The notes beneath the pieces were generated by a model. It saw only the letters and a program-made list of their open reading frames with translations, had not been told where the DNA came from and did not search any database. DNA of 64,000 nt. Origin: Vreelandella songnenensis. Its GTDB lineage: Bacteria > Pseudomonadota > Gammaproteobacteria > Pseudomonadales > Halomonadaceae. Position 1 is the stretch's first letter. The number at the start of each line of letters is the position of its first letter. The translations under genes and the position numbers were made by a program. The DNA lies in assembly GCF_003002925.1 (NCBI RefSeq), contig NZ_PVTK01000002.1, positions 354,423-418,422 of the forward strand. The letters run 5' to 3'. Positions 1-8,528 of the stretch are shown here, piece by piece.

Positions 1-116
1 CGCAGGGCTATGCCACCTTCTTTGTGATTGCCACGCTACTCGGCCTGCCGGCCATCGTGCTGGCGATCTGGATCAGCCGTGACAAGCAGCTGGTGCCCGC
101 CCCCAAGCCGCGTTGA
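1..116 (+). CDS. C-terminal end of an AmpG-like MFS permease (partial)
   Basis: The frame from base 3 is open from the window edge to TGA at 114-116 and encodes 37 residues. It holds one hydrophobic helix (GYATFFVIATLLGLPAIVLA) followed by a short basic tail. A Gly-Tyr/Trp-x-x-Phe-(Phe/Tyr) start and an x-L-P-x-x-L-L run are typical of the last transmembrane helix of AmpG-like muropeptide permeases and PAT-family MFS transporters. The rest of the gene lies outside the window, so the substrate cannot be judged. The next gene converges from the other strand 19 bases later. Confidence 0.55.
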   Translation, partial: QGYATFFVIATLLGLPAIVLAIWISRDKQLVPAPKPR

Positions 117-135
117 GCAGCCTGGGGGCCAAGTG

Positions 136-1953
136 CTAGCGGTGTTCGTTCAGCCACTCGAGCGCACCCGGTGTGGTGCGCCACTGATCGCGCATCAGCG
201 TGCGGTACTGCCACGCTTCGGCCCGTGAGCCGGGGTCGACCTGGCCATCGGCGTGAGGCATGGCCGGGCGCGGTTTCTCGGCGCAGATCATCTCAATTGC
301 GTGGCGGCTGTGGGCCATCACCTCACCCAGCGCCTTTTCGGCTTCCTCCTGCTGGCCCAGACGGTAAAGCGCAAGCGTCCGGCCCATCAGCAGGCCCAGC
401 ACCAGCGAACCATCGTCGTTCTGCTGATCGGAAAGCGCCAGTGCTTCCTGGTTGCGGTCATCGCGCAGCAGTTGATCCAGCACCAGCTCCTTGAGACCCA
501 GGCTGTCTTCCTTGTCAATTGCCAGCAGCTCTTCGGCAAGTTCGCGGGAGCGCTGGCGTGCGCCGCGCTCCATGCCTACCACCAGCGCCAGACCGGTACG
601 CAGCAGCATGGCATTATCGGCATCGTCCCAGCACAGGCTGCCTTCGCCTTCGGCACGTGCCTGCTCAAGCCAGCGCGAAAGGCGTAGCGCCAAAGGCTCC
701 AGCAGGCTCGGCGCCATCCACGGCAGGCTGCCAAAGCGGCTGGTAAGCGCAAGTGTCAGGTCTTGCACGACCTGCGGCGCATCCAGCCACTCGGGGTGGG
801 CGCACAGTGCCGACATCCACTCTACCGCGTTGCCCCAGGGGTCATCGCGAAAGCCAAGGGCCACGTCTTCATCTACCATGACCTGAAACTGCTCGTGCCA
901 GGCGGCAAACAGCGTGGCCTCTCGGGCCGAGGTAGCGTAGAGCAGATGACCGCTCTTGGCGTCCACCGTGATATCCAGCTTCGGCGCGGTGGGCAATGCC
1001 GCCAGCAGCGCCTGCAGGGAAACCAGCGGGGTGGCCAGGTCTTCCTCGGCGCTCAGCAGCTGGTCGGCAAGGGTCGCGCCGGGGTTTTCGGCCAGGGCCG
1101 CCAGAAAATCCAGCTGCTCCTCGTCCAGACCGCCCTGACGCACCAAGCGCCGGTACCAGAAGTTGGCGCGCTCCTTGGCTTCCTCTTCGTGGCCTTCGTG
1201 CAGCAGCAGCATGGCTTCGATGTAGGCAAGCGTCGGCGAATCCGGCAGCGCCTGCTGGGCTTTGACAAAGGCCGCCCGGGCGCTGTCCAGGTCATCGTTA
1301 TCCAGGTGCATCAGACAAAGACGTTCAAGGGCCACGCCGCGCAGGAACAGCGGCCCGCGCTCCATCACGTCATCCAGCAGGTCGGCCCGCTTGCGGGTAA
1401 AACCGCGCTCCTGGTAGATATCCAGCAGGATCTCGAAGGCGGGCTCAGCCTGCTCGGGCAGCCGCGACCAGTCGCTGCCGTCGAACAGCGATTCGAGAAT
1501 CTGCATCGCCCGGCCGGTCTGACCACCTTCGGCGGCAATCAGGCCTGCCTCCAGCAGCGCCTGCGGCGGCGCCTGACGGCTTTCCAGGGCGGCCTTCAGC
1601 GTGGCGCCCTTCCATTCGCGCAGTGAGAGCATCCACATCATCTGCTCGGGGATATCCGTCGGGAAATCGACCCGGTAGCAGCACTGCTTGTACTTGCGCC
1701 CGGAGTCGCACCAACAGGGTTCGTTGCGCCCCGGGGTGGCCAGCGACTCGCTGGCAAAATCCAGCCGCTCAAGCGGCGTCTGCGACCATAAGATGGGGGC
1801 CAGCGCCTGGGCGGTGGCGACATCGCCATTAAATGATGTCGCGCCTTCGGCCCGTACCCAGGTCATGAAATCGGGATAATGTTCTTGCTGCCTGATTGCC
1901 GAGAGTGCCCCAGAGGCAAATCCCAGCAGCTGATCGACCCATACCGCTAGCAT
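136..1953 (-). CDS. SEC-C zinc-motif protein with TPR-like helical body
   Basis: 605 residues. A SEC-C motif, GRNEPCWCDSGRKYKQCC, lies near residues 75-92. This is the CxC(x)nCC zinc-binding signature also found at the SecA C-terminus and in many stand-alone proteins. The remainder is acidic and helical with repeated A/L-rich segments resembling TPR repeats; no catalytic motif is visible. I place the start at ATG 1953 because GGAG lies 8 bases upstream; a GTG at 1965 would add four residues. No signal peptide is seen, so it is probably cytosolic. SEC-C domains are thought to mediate protein or nucleic-acid contacts; the role here is unknown. Confidence 0.75.
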   Translation of the reverse strand: MLAVWVDQLLGFASGALSAIRQQEHYPDFMTWVRAEGATSFNGDVATAQALAPILWSQTPLERLDFASESLATPGRNEPCWCDSGRKYKQCCYRVDFPTDIPEQMMWMLSLREWKGATLKAALESRQAPPQALLEAGLIAAEGGQTGRAMQILESLFDGSDWSRLPEQAEPAFEILLDIYQERGFTRKRADLLDDVMERGPLFLRGVALERLCLMHLDNDDLDSARAAFVKAQQALPDSPTLAYIEAMLLLHEGHEEEAKERANFWYRRLVRQGGLDEEQLDFLAALAENPGATLADQLLSAEEDLATPLVSLQALLAALPTAPKLDITVDAKSGHLLYATSAREATLFAAWHEQFQVMVDEDVALGFRDDPWGNAVEWMSALCAHPEWLDAPQVVQDLTLALTSRFGSLPWMAPSLLEPLALRLSRWLEQARAEGEGSLCWDDADNAMLLRTGLALVVGMERGARQRSRELAEELLAIDKEDSLGLKELVLDQLLRDDRNQEALALSDQQNDDGSLVLGLLMGRTLALYRLGQQEEAEKALGEVMAHSRHAIEMICAEKPRPAMPHADGQVDPGSRAEAWQYRTLMRDQWRTTPGALEWLNEHR

Positions 1954-2065
1954 TGCCGTCTCCACTGTCTTTGAAAAGCGTGTTTAAAAAGCGCCATAGT
2001 CTATCACGCAGGACGGCGCTCCCGCAGCGGCAATCTGTTGCGTTGTGGGTCGGACACGTTGTTGG

Positions 2066-3298
2066 TCAGGCTAGAAGCGGTTGAACGCGCTCATGCATAT
2101 CCAGGCGCGCTTTCAGACGTACCAGGTTCCAGTAATGGCCGTTCAGCGCCCGGGAAAGCAGCAGCGTATCCGCGGGCGGCTGCAGGCGGTCCATCGCTGC
2201 CCATACCTTGGGCGAAAGTTCACGCAGCTGGCGGTGGACGCGCACATCGCTGAAGTCCTGCTCGCCGGGTTCGAACAGCGGCGCAATGCTGTCGGCGGCC
2301 TCGCGGTAGAGCGAAAGCGGCGCGCCCTGCCCCTGGCGTCCGCCCATTTGAACCATGGCATCGTCCATGGCCATGGGGTCCCGCGCGAGGGTGGCTTCCA
2401 GCAGCTTCATCATGGCATCAAGCCGGGCTGCGGGTACGGGAATCACCGCGCCGAAATCGTAGATCACGAGCCGCCCCTGCGCATCTGCGGCAAAGTTGCC
2501 CGCGTGGGGGTCGGCGTGCAGCTCACCAAAGGTGAACAGCTCTTGGGTAATCCAGTCAGCCAGGGTCTGGGCCAGCTGTTGACGCGTGGCGTCATCGGCG
2601 CTTTCCAGCTCGCGCAGCGGCGTACCATCCACAAAGCGCATGGCCAGCACGTGGGGCCCGCAAAGCGCCATGAGCGGCTCGGGAATCACCAGCCGTGGCT
2701 CATCTGCGTAGCGCTCGCGGTAGCGGGCAAGTGCCCGAGCTTCGGCCTGGTAATCCAGCTCGTCGCGAAGCCCGGCGGCCAGCTCCTCGAACATCGCATC
2801 CAGACGCGCCTGGGGCACCTTGAACCAGCGCCCCAGGCGCATGATTCGCCGCACCTGGGCCAGGTCGCTCTCCAGCACATCGGCAAGCCCCGGGTACTGG
2901 ACCTTGAGCACGACCGTTTCGCCTTCAAGCGTTACCGCCTTGTGCACCTGACCCATGGAGGCACTGGCAAACGGGCGCTCTTCGATCTCGCTGAAGTGCG
3001 CGTCAAGCTCGCCGTACTGCAGCACAAGCGCTTCGCGAATGCGCGGCCAAGGCATGGGTTCGGCCTGACGCTGCAGACGGGAAAGCTCCTCGGCCAGGTC
3101 CGGGGGCAGCAGGTCATCCCATTGCGACATCATCTGGGCCATCTTCATGGCCGGGCCCTTGAGTTCGGAAAGGCCCTCGAACAAGGCCTCGCCCAACGCT
3201 CGCCAATCCGCCTGGCCGCCCAGCCGGGTCTTGAGCATCGCCCCGCCGGTGCGTGCGCCCAGGCCCATTAACCTGCGTGTTCTGCCGCGTTCGCGCAT
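2066..3298 (-). CDS. ABC1/UbiB-family atypical kinase
   Basis: 410 residues of the ABC1 (ADCK/UbiB) family. Visible motifs in order: a KxGQ-like helix (KGPAMKMAQ, about residues 48-55), the SASMGQVHKA segment matching the family's A-rich nucleotide loop (about 112-121), the ATP-contact lysine in VVLKVQYPG (about 132), and the catalytic/metal sites HADPHAGNF and IYDFG. Unlike E. coli UbiB it has no C-terminal transmembrane helices, so it is likely soluble. The Gly of KxGQ is replaced by Ala, which may matter because that motif restrains kinase activity in the family. ATG 3298 is preceded by AAGGA at good spacing; the upstream in-frame ATG at 3331 has weaker support. Substrate unknown; family members support ubiquinone or lipid metabolism. 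Confidence 0.82.
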   Translation of the reverse strand: MRERGRTRRLMGLGARTGGAMLKTRLGGQADWRALGEALFEGLSELKGPAMKMAQMMSQWDDLLPPDLAEELSRLQRQAEPMPWPRIREALVLQYGELDAHFSEIEERPFASASMGQVHKAVTLEGETVVLKVQYPGLADVLESDLAQVRRIMRLGRWFKVPQARLDAMFEELAAGLRDELDYQAEARALARYRERYADEPRLVIPEPLMALCGPHVLAMRFVDGTPLRELESADDATRQQLAQTLADWITQELFTFGELHADPHAGNFAADAQGRLVIYDFGAVIPVPAARLDAMMKLLEATLARDPMAMDDAMVQMGGRQGQGAPLSLYREAADSIAPLFEPGEQDFSDVRVHRQLRELSPKVWAAMDRLQPPADTLLLSRALNGHYWNLVRLKARLDMHERVQPLLA

Positions 3299-3606
3299 GT
3301 GAAGATCCTTTTCGGTAACTGCCGGGTACAAAAACCTCTGTTAGCTCCTTAGCGTAGCCTATACAACCCGTGGCACGGTCAAGTAGTACATCGCCCTGGC
3401 TGTAATTAAGTGCAATAAAATTCTTGTACGCGAATAGCATCAAACTTATAAAAAAAGCTAATTAATTGTTTTTTATTAAAATATTGTCAATATTAAGTTT
3501 TTGCACGTATGTGCAAAACGTAAACGTTCTGTCATTTTTCCTCTCTAGAATACTTATCAATTCAGCCGATGCCATCGGCCACTTGATGCGTTAATGAGGA
3601 AAACCA
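3299..3606. promoter_or_regulatory. AT-rich divergent intergenic region with stacked palindromes
   Basis: This gap separates the leftward ABC1 gene from the rightward transporter operon and must carry both promoters. Seen directly: AATATTGTCAATATT at 3480-3494 (7-bp arms, 1-base spacer); TTTTGCACGTATGTGCAAAA at 3499-3518 (8-bp perfect arms); AACGTAAACGTT at 3517-3528, whose AACGTT centre is the core of many LacI-family operators; CTGTCAT at 3529-3535, one PhoB-box half site without a clear partner; a TAGAAT -10-like hexamer at 3546-3551; and the RBS TGAGGA just before ATG 3607. The LacI-type regulator encoded at 9123 is a plausible ligand. Confidence 0.5.
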
Positions 3607-5412
3607 ATGATTGGGTGGATCTTTACAGCACTCCCCACGAAACGGGGGCTACAGCTCAGTCTTAAAGACCCGGCGACGCTATTGGGCATTGGCCTGCTTA
3701 TCACGTTCAGCTATCTCATCCTGGCGCCGGTCATCTCCATTCTCATGGACGCCGTCAACGTCAATTTTGGAGATTCAAACCGGATTGGCACGCCCCAGGG
3801 CAACTTCACGCTCTATTATCTTGAGCGCGTGTTCACCTCCCCCATTTCACAACGCCTCTTCTGGCAGCCGCTGTTCAATACGCTTAGCGTGGCGCTCGGT
3901 GCCATGTGCATCGCCATGGTGATCGGCGGGGTCATGGCCTGGCTTCTAAGCCGTACCAACCTCTGGGGCCGGGGCTGGTTCGCCACGGCGCTGATCGTGC
4001 CGTTCATGCTCCCCACGTGGACCTTTGCGCTTGCCTGGACCACGCTGTTCAAGAACCGCTCGATGGGCGGGCAGCCGGGGTGGCTTGAATCAATGGGCTA
4101 CTCTTCGCCCGACTGGCTGGCCTATGGGCCGGTGCCCATGGTCCTTATTCTGGCGCTTCACTACATTCCGCTGGTCATACTGCTGTTCGGCAACGCCCTG
4201 CGTCGACTGGACTCCCAGCTTGAAGACTCGGCGCGCATTCTGGGCGCCAGCCGCTCCACCGTTGCCTTTCGCATCATCCTGCCGCTGATGCGCCCGGCGC
4301 TGATGTCGGCCATGGTGCTGATCCTGGCCGATGCCCTGGGCGAGTTTGCCGTTCCCTACATCCTTGGCTTACCCGTTCAGTACGATACGCTCTCCACCTC
4401 GCTGTTCAGGGCGATCTCATCGCGCCAGACCGGCGTTGCCTCGGTACTGGCCGGCGCCATCATGGTGCTGGGCTGTATCACATTGACCATCGACCTGTAC
4501 CTGATGCGCGAAGCGCGCCGCTTCGTCACGCTGGGTGGCAAGGGCGCCATGGAGCGTCGGCGCCCACTTGGCGTTTGGCGTCTGCCCGCCACGCTGCTGG
4601 CCGCTAGCCTGTTTGTAGTGGGCGTGGTGCTTCCGCTCATGACGCTCTTTCTATCCACCGTCATGCGTATCCCGGGGCGCTTTAACCTCTCCAACTTCAC
4701 GCTCGATTACTGGATCGGCACCAATCTCGACACGATCGCGCTCTCGAACGGCATTCTATTGACGCCGGAGTTCTGGTCGGCCACCTGGAACAGCCTGCGC
4801 ATCGTGGGCACCGCGTCCATCTGTGCTGGGTTGCTCGGGCTACTGGTGGGCTACGTCGTCACGCGCACGCCCTGGCGGTGGCTGGCAAGCACGCTGCGCC
4901 AACTCACCTTCATGCCTTATCTCGTGCCGGGTATTGCCTTCGCTGCAGCCACTCTGTCGCTGTTTGCCGTACAGCGCGGCCCGGTGCCCGCCCTTTATGG
5001 CACCTCGTTGATCCTGATGCTGGCGCTGATTGCCGATCAGATGCCCTTTGCCTCACGGGCAGGCATATCGGCCATGACGCAGCTGGGTAAAGAGCCCGAA
5101 GAAGCTGCCCAGATATCGGGCGCCTCATGGCTCAAGCGTATGGTCAGCATCATCGTGCCCATTCAGAAAGGCGCGCTGGTGGTGGGTATCGTGCTGCCCT
5201 TTATCTCCGGCATCAAAGGCGTGAGCCTTTTCATCATCCTGGCGGTACCGGCCACCGAAGTGCTGACCACCTACTCACTGCGCCTGGTGGATTACAACTA
5301 CACCCAGGCGGCCAACGCCGTTGTGCTGATGATTGCCCTGCTCGCCTGGGGCGGCACGGTGCTGACCCAGAAATTAACCAAGACGGGCCTCGCCCAAGGC
5401 CTGGAGAGCTAG
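3607..5412 (+). CDS. FbpB-like ABC importer permease (duplicated domain)
   Basis: 601 residues, inner-membrane permease with two fused BPD_transp_1 halves, as in the ferric/thiamine/phosphorylated-sugar group of importers. Each half has several transmembrane helices and an EAA-type loop that contacts the ATPase: EDSARILGASRSTVAFRI in the first half and EEAAQISGASWLKRM in the second. The start follows TGAGGA. The ATPase gene begins 2 bases after the stop. Databases would call this an iron transporter, but the neighbouring genes are phosphatases and a phytase, so a phosphorylated organic substrate is more likely. AfuABC of Actinobacillus is a precedent of an Fbp-like system that moves sugar phosphates. 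Confidence 0.88.
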   Translation: MIGWIFTALPTKRGLQLSLKDPATLLGIGLLITFSYLILAPVISILMDAVNVNFGDSNRIGTPQGNFTLYYLERVFTSPISQRLFWQPLFNTLSVALGAMCIAMVIGGVMAWLLSRTNLWGRGWFATALIVPFMLPTWTFALAWTTLFKNRSMGGQPGWLESMGYSSPDWLAYGPVPMVLILALHYIPLVILLFGNALRRLDSQLEDSARILGASRSTVAFRIILPLMRPALMSAMVLILADALGEFAVPYILGLPVQYDTLSTSLFRAISSRQTGVASVLAGAIMVLGCITLTIDLYLMREARRFVTLGGKGAMERRRPLGVWRLPATLLAASLFVVGVVLPLMTLFLSTVMRIPGRFNLSNFTLDYWIGTNLDTIALSNGILLTPEFWSATWNSLRIVGTASICAGLLGLLVGYVVTRTPWRWLASTLRQLTFMPYLVPGIAFAAATLSLFAVQRGPVPALYGTSLILMLALIADQMPFASRAGISAMTQLGKEPEEAAQISGASWLKRMVSIIVPIQKGALVVGIVLPFISGIKGVSLFIILAVPATEVLTTYSLRLVDYNYTQAANAVVLMIALLAWGGTVLTQKLTKTGLAQGLES

Positions 5413-5414
5413 TC

Positions 5415-6506
5415 ATGCCTACCATCACGTTAGACGCCATTTCCAAGCAGTACAGCCAACAGGCAACCGCGGTTCAGAATGTCGACCTGCATATTCCAAG
5501 CGGTGACTTCATGTGCCTGCTGGGCCCGTCAGGCTGCGGCAAGACCACGATGCTACGCATGATTGCAGGCCTCGAGCACCTGAGCCACGGGCGGCTTTAC
5601 ATCGGCGACCAGCTGGTTGATTCACCGCAGAGCGGCTGTTTCGTGGCGCCGGAAAAGCGCGGCCTGGGCCTGGTATTTCAGAGCTACGCGCTATGGCCGC
5701 ACATGACGGTCGAGCAGAACATCGAGTTTGGTCTGCGGCTGCGCAAGCTTTCCGAGCGCGAACGCCGCGCCCGCACCGGGGAGGTGATGGAGAAACTGGG
5801 CATAGCCGGTTACGCCAAGCGCTACCCTTCACAGCTTTCCGGCGGACAGCAGCAGCGCGTAGCCCTCGCCCGCATGATGGTATTGAAACCGAAGGTACTG
5901 CTGCTCGATGAGCCACTCTCCAACCTTGATGCCTCCTTGCGCCTGGAGATGCGTGCTGAACTCAAACGGCTACACCAAGCGTTTGATACCACCATTCTGT
6001 TTGTCACCCACGACCAGTGGGAAGCCATGACCCTGGCCACCAACATTGCCGTCATGAGCAAGGGCCAGTTGCAGCAGGTAGGCAGCCCGGACGATATCTA
6101 CGCGCGTCCGGCCAACCGCTTCGTGGCCGAGTTTATCGGCAACCCGCCGATCAATCAGGTAGCAGCGGATACCGCGCTGGGAGGCCGACTCGCCCGCCAG
6201 CCGAATACGCACATGCTGGGAATTCGCCCGGAAGATATCCACCTGGCGCCTGACGCCACTGCCCATACGCTGCCTGCCAAGGTGCGGGGCATCATGCCGA
6301 CCGGCGGAAGCTGGGTGCTGGATATGGAAATAGAGGGCCAGTGTCTGCAGCTCTCGACCCAGATCAGGCCCCAGGTACAGGCGGGTGAACATACCTACTG
6401 CCAGATTCAGCCCCAGCATGTGCACCTGTTCGACGCAGCCGGCAGCCGCCTTGAGCATACGGCTTATCACAACGCCGTCCCCACTTCCTTCATGCATGCC
6501 GTTTAA
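5415..6506 (+). CDS. FbpC-like ABC importer ATPase
   Basis: 363 residues, cytosolic ATPase energising the permease encoded just upstream. Walker A GPSGCGKTT (about 37-45), ABC signature LSGGQQQR (141-148), Walker B VLLLDEP (161-167) and switch histidine H199 are intact. A C-terminal TOBE-like region (about 240-363, with GIRPEDIHLAP) follows, as usual for this importer class. The true start is ATG 5415, 2 bases after the permease stop; the frame is open far upstream but that part is not coding. The substrate-binding protein gene starts 12 bases downstream, so the three genes form one operon. Confidence 0.9.
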   Translation: MPTITLDAISKQYSQQATAVQNVDLHIPSGDFMCLLGPSGCGKTTMLRMIAGLEHLSHGRLYIGDQLVDSPQSGCFVAPEKRGLGLVFQSYALWPHMTVEQNIEFGLRLRKLSERERRARTGEVMEKLGIAGYAKRYPSQLSGGQQQRVALARMMVLKPKVLLLDEPLSNLDASLRLEMRAELKRLHQAFDTTILFVTHDQWEAMTLATNIAVMSKGQLQQVGSPDDIYARPANRFVAEFIGNPPINQVAADTALGGRLARQPNTHMLGIRPEDIHLAPDATAHTLPAKVRGIMPTGGSWVLDMEIEGQCLQLSTQIRPQVQAGEHTYCQIQPQHVHLFDAAGSRLEHTAYHNAVPTSFMHAV

Positions 6507-6518
6507 AAGGGTTTATCC

Positions 6519-7622
6519 ATGCGTTCTCTATCACGACTTGCCATTGCCATCAGCCTAGCCTCAGCACCCGCGGCGTGGGCTGGCGAATCCAGCGCGATCG
6601 ATGAGCTGATCGAAGCTGCCCGCCAGGAGCCCGCGATCACGGTCTACGACTCCACCGGCAAGATCATCGAGCAGGCCGAAGGCTTTACACGCAAGTACGG
6701 CGTTCAGGCAGAAGGGGTGAAATCGAAGGCGCCGCACACGCTGGAACGCATCATTCGCGAGGCCCAGGCGGGCAACATCCAAACCGATGTGGCAATACTG
6801 GCCGATGCGCCGGCGGCGGTCGCCCAACTGCTGGATACCGGCTTTGCGGTCAACTGGTTTCCCGAAGCGCTGGCCGACACTATCAGCGAGCGCTATCGCG
6901 ACCCGCTGGCCATCGTCATGGCGCCCAACGTATGGACCTACAGCACCGCGCTTCACGACAGCTGCCCTATCGCCAACCTTTGGGAGTTGACCGAGCCCGA
7001 GTGGGCGCGTCGCGTTGCCATGCAGGATCCGCTGGGCAAGCCCTCCTACGTGGACTGGTTCAACCAGATGGCCCAGCACGGCGATGAGGCAATGGCGGCC
7101 GCCTTTGAAGCACGCTATGGCCACCCGCTCGACGATTCCGAGGAGAGTGCCACTGCGGCCTGGGTAAAGGCCTTGGCCGCCAACGCGCCACTGCTGACCG
7201 ACTCGGATTCCAACGCCGCAGAAGCCGTGGCCTCCCCGGATCAGCAGGACAGTTTTATCGGCTTAACCAGCACCGCCAAGTTTCGTGACAATGCCAACGG
7301 CATGACGCTTGGCATCTGCGAAGGCCTCGACCCCTGGCTTGGCTGGACCTACCCCTCCATTGGCCTTATTGCCAGTGGCACCCAAAGCCCCAATGCTGCC
7401 AAGCTCTTCTTGTATTACCTGTTGACCGAAGAAGGCATCGCCCCCCAGGCGCAGGACGGGAAAATTTCGACCCGCTCCAACATTGCGCTACCGGCCAGCG
7501 AGCCTTCCGGCATTGGGGCGCTTAAAGCGCAGCTGTTTGATTACTCCCCGGATACGGCCATCGATGACTGGGAAAACCGCCAGGATTGGCAGGAACTCTG
7601 GATGCTGAACTATCGCCGTTGA
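6519..7622 (+). CDS. FbpA-like periplasmic substrate-binding protein
   Basis: 367 residues with a Sec signal peptide (cleavage near AWA/GES, residue 21), hence periplasmic. The mature part fits the FbpA-like solute-binding family: an N-terminal ITVYDSTGKI strand-loop, a central GKPSYVDWF segment and the late FLYYLLTEEG helix. The adjacent tyrosine pair that binds Fe3+ in classical FbpA proteins, expected near the GLTSTAKF/NANGMTLG stretch, is absent; the only YY lies in the late helix where it is not a ligand. This argues against ferric iron. RBS AAAAGGG precedes ATG 6519. With the phosphatase genes downstream, a phosphorylated small molecule is my inferred ligand. Confidence 0.85.
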   Translation: MRSLSRLAIAISLASAPAAWAGESSAIDELIEAARQEPAITVYDSTGKIIEQAEGFTRKYGVQAEGVKSKAPHTLERIIREAQAGNIQTDVAILADAPAAVAQLLDTGFAVNWFPEALADTISERYRDPLAIVMAPNVWTYSTALHDSCPIANLWELTEPEWARRVAMQDPLGKPSYVDWFNQMAQHGDEAMAAAFEARYGHPLDDSEESATAAWVKALAANAPLLTDSDSNAAEAVASPDQQDSFIGLTSTAKFRDNANGMTLGICEGLDPWLGWTYPSIGLIASGTQSPNAAKLFLYYLLTEEGIAPQAQDGKISTRSNIALPASEPSGIGALKAQLFDYSPDTAIDDWENRQDWQELWMLNYRR

Positions 7623-7663
7623 CCCATCGCCATTAACTATCACCATTAACCATCGCCGTTAAC
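7611..7663. repeat. Four imperfect 13-bp tandem repeats
   Basis: Units: TATCGCCGTTGAC (7611-7623), one extra C, then CATCGCCATTAAC (7625-7637), TATCACCATTAAC (7638-7650) and CATCGCCGTTAAC (7651-7663). The first unit contains the last codons and stop of the binding-protein gene, so the array probably arose by slipped duplication of the gene's own 3' end. It sits between two genes of the operon. Confidence 0.85.
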
Positions 7664-7703
7664 AACAATACCTGCGTTCACGCTGCACTCTATAAGGATA
7701 GCT

Positions 7704-8528
7704 ATGCCGATTCTGCCCCATGAGCTTGAGGCCCGCGCGGAGTTCTTGAAGGACATGATTCACCGCACTGGCCTGAAAGCACGCCATCTTTTCGAAACGC
7801 GTACGCCGGGGCTCTACACGCTCAAGGGCCACCAGGATTTCCTGACCGAGGCCGATACCTTCATCGAGCAAGAGATCAAGGCCGCCATTGCACAGCACTT
7901 TCCCAGCGATGCCTTCATGGGCGAGGAAAGTAGCGGCGAGCAGTGCGGCGGGCAGGTCAACGGCAACGCCACCTGGATCGTCGACCCGATCGATGGCACG
8001 GCCAACTACGCCAGAGGCATTCCTCACTTCTGTGTCTGCATCGCGTTTATCGACCGCGGCAAGACCCAGCTGGGCGCCATTTTCAACCCGTGCACTGAGG
8101 AGCTCTATTTCACCCAGCGCGGCAAGGGCGCCTATAAAAACGCCGAGGCCATTCAGGTAGCCGCCACCCGCGACTTCACCACCGCGACCATTGAAATGGG
8201 CTGGTCCACTCGAACCGCGCTGCAGACCTACCTCAATGCCCAGGCGGCACTTTTATCCCATGGTGCCAACGTTCGCCGCGGCGCCTCCGGCGCGCTGGCC
8301 CTGGCCTGGGTGGCCGAAGGCCGCATCGACGGTTATCTCGAGCATCATATGCATCCCTGGGACAGCCTGGCCGGGCTTTTACTGGTGCGTGAAGCGGGTG
8401 GCGTGACACGCCCCTACCTTTCCCTTTCCGGCACTCTGAGCACGGGCGGCGCGGTGCTAGCGGCGGCGCCGCACATCGCGGATTCCCTTACCCATTACAG
8501 CCAACTTGAAGAGCTTGACATCGCATGA
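7704..8528 (+). CDS. Inositol-monophosphatase-family phosphatase
   Basis: 274 residues, cytosolic Mg2+-dependent phosphatase of the IMPase/CysQ/FBPase superfamily. Conserved sites are all present: K41 and D45 with LTEAD (KGHQDFLTEAD), MGEES (about 72-76), the metal motif DPIDGT (94-99) and the C-terminal WD pair (219-220, usually WDxAAG, here WDSLAG). It could act on inositol monophosphates, PAP or sugar phosphates; sequence alone does not decide. Its position after an importer operon and before a second phosphatase suggests that it removes phosphate from the imported compound. RBS AAGGA precedes ATG 7704. Its stop overlaps the next start by 4 bases, indicating translational coupling. Confidence 0.85.
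   Translation: MPILPHELEARAEFLKDMIHRTGLKARHLFETRTPGLYTLKGHQDFLTEADTFIEQEIKAAIAQHFPSDAFMGEESSGEQCGGQVNGNATWIVDPIDGTANYARGIPHFCVCIAFIDRGKTQLGAIFNPCTEELYFTQRGKGAYKNAEAIQVAATRDFTTATIEMGWSTRTALQTYLNAQAALLSHGANVRRGASGALALAWVAEGRIDGYLEHHMHPWDSLAGLLLVREAGGVTRPYLSLSGTLSTGGAVLAAAPHIADSLTHYSQLEELDIA

Noticed and set aside
1954..1965. GTG start for the SEC-C protein
   Set aside because: ATG 1953 has GGAG at 8 bases, which overlaps the GTG-start codons, so the ATG is more likely.
3529..3550. Complete PhoB box
   Set aside because: Only the first CTGTCAT half is good; the next 11-bp unit matches poorly (4 of 11), so phosphate control is not claimed.
3607..7622. Iron(III) uptake operon
   Set aside because: Domain families fit, but the binding protein lacks the tyrosine pair and all neighbours are phosphate-ester enzymes; I kept only a generic Fbp-like label.
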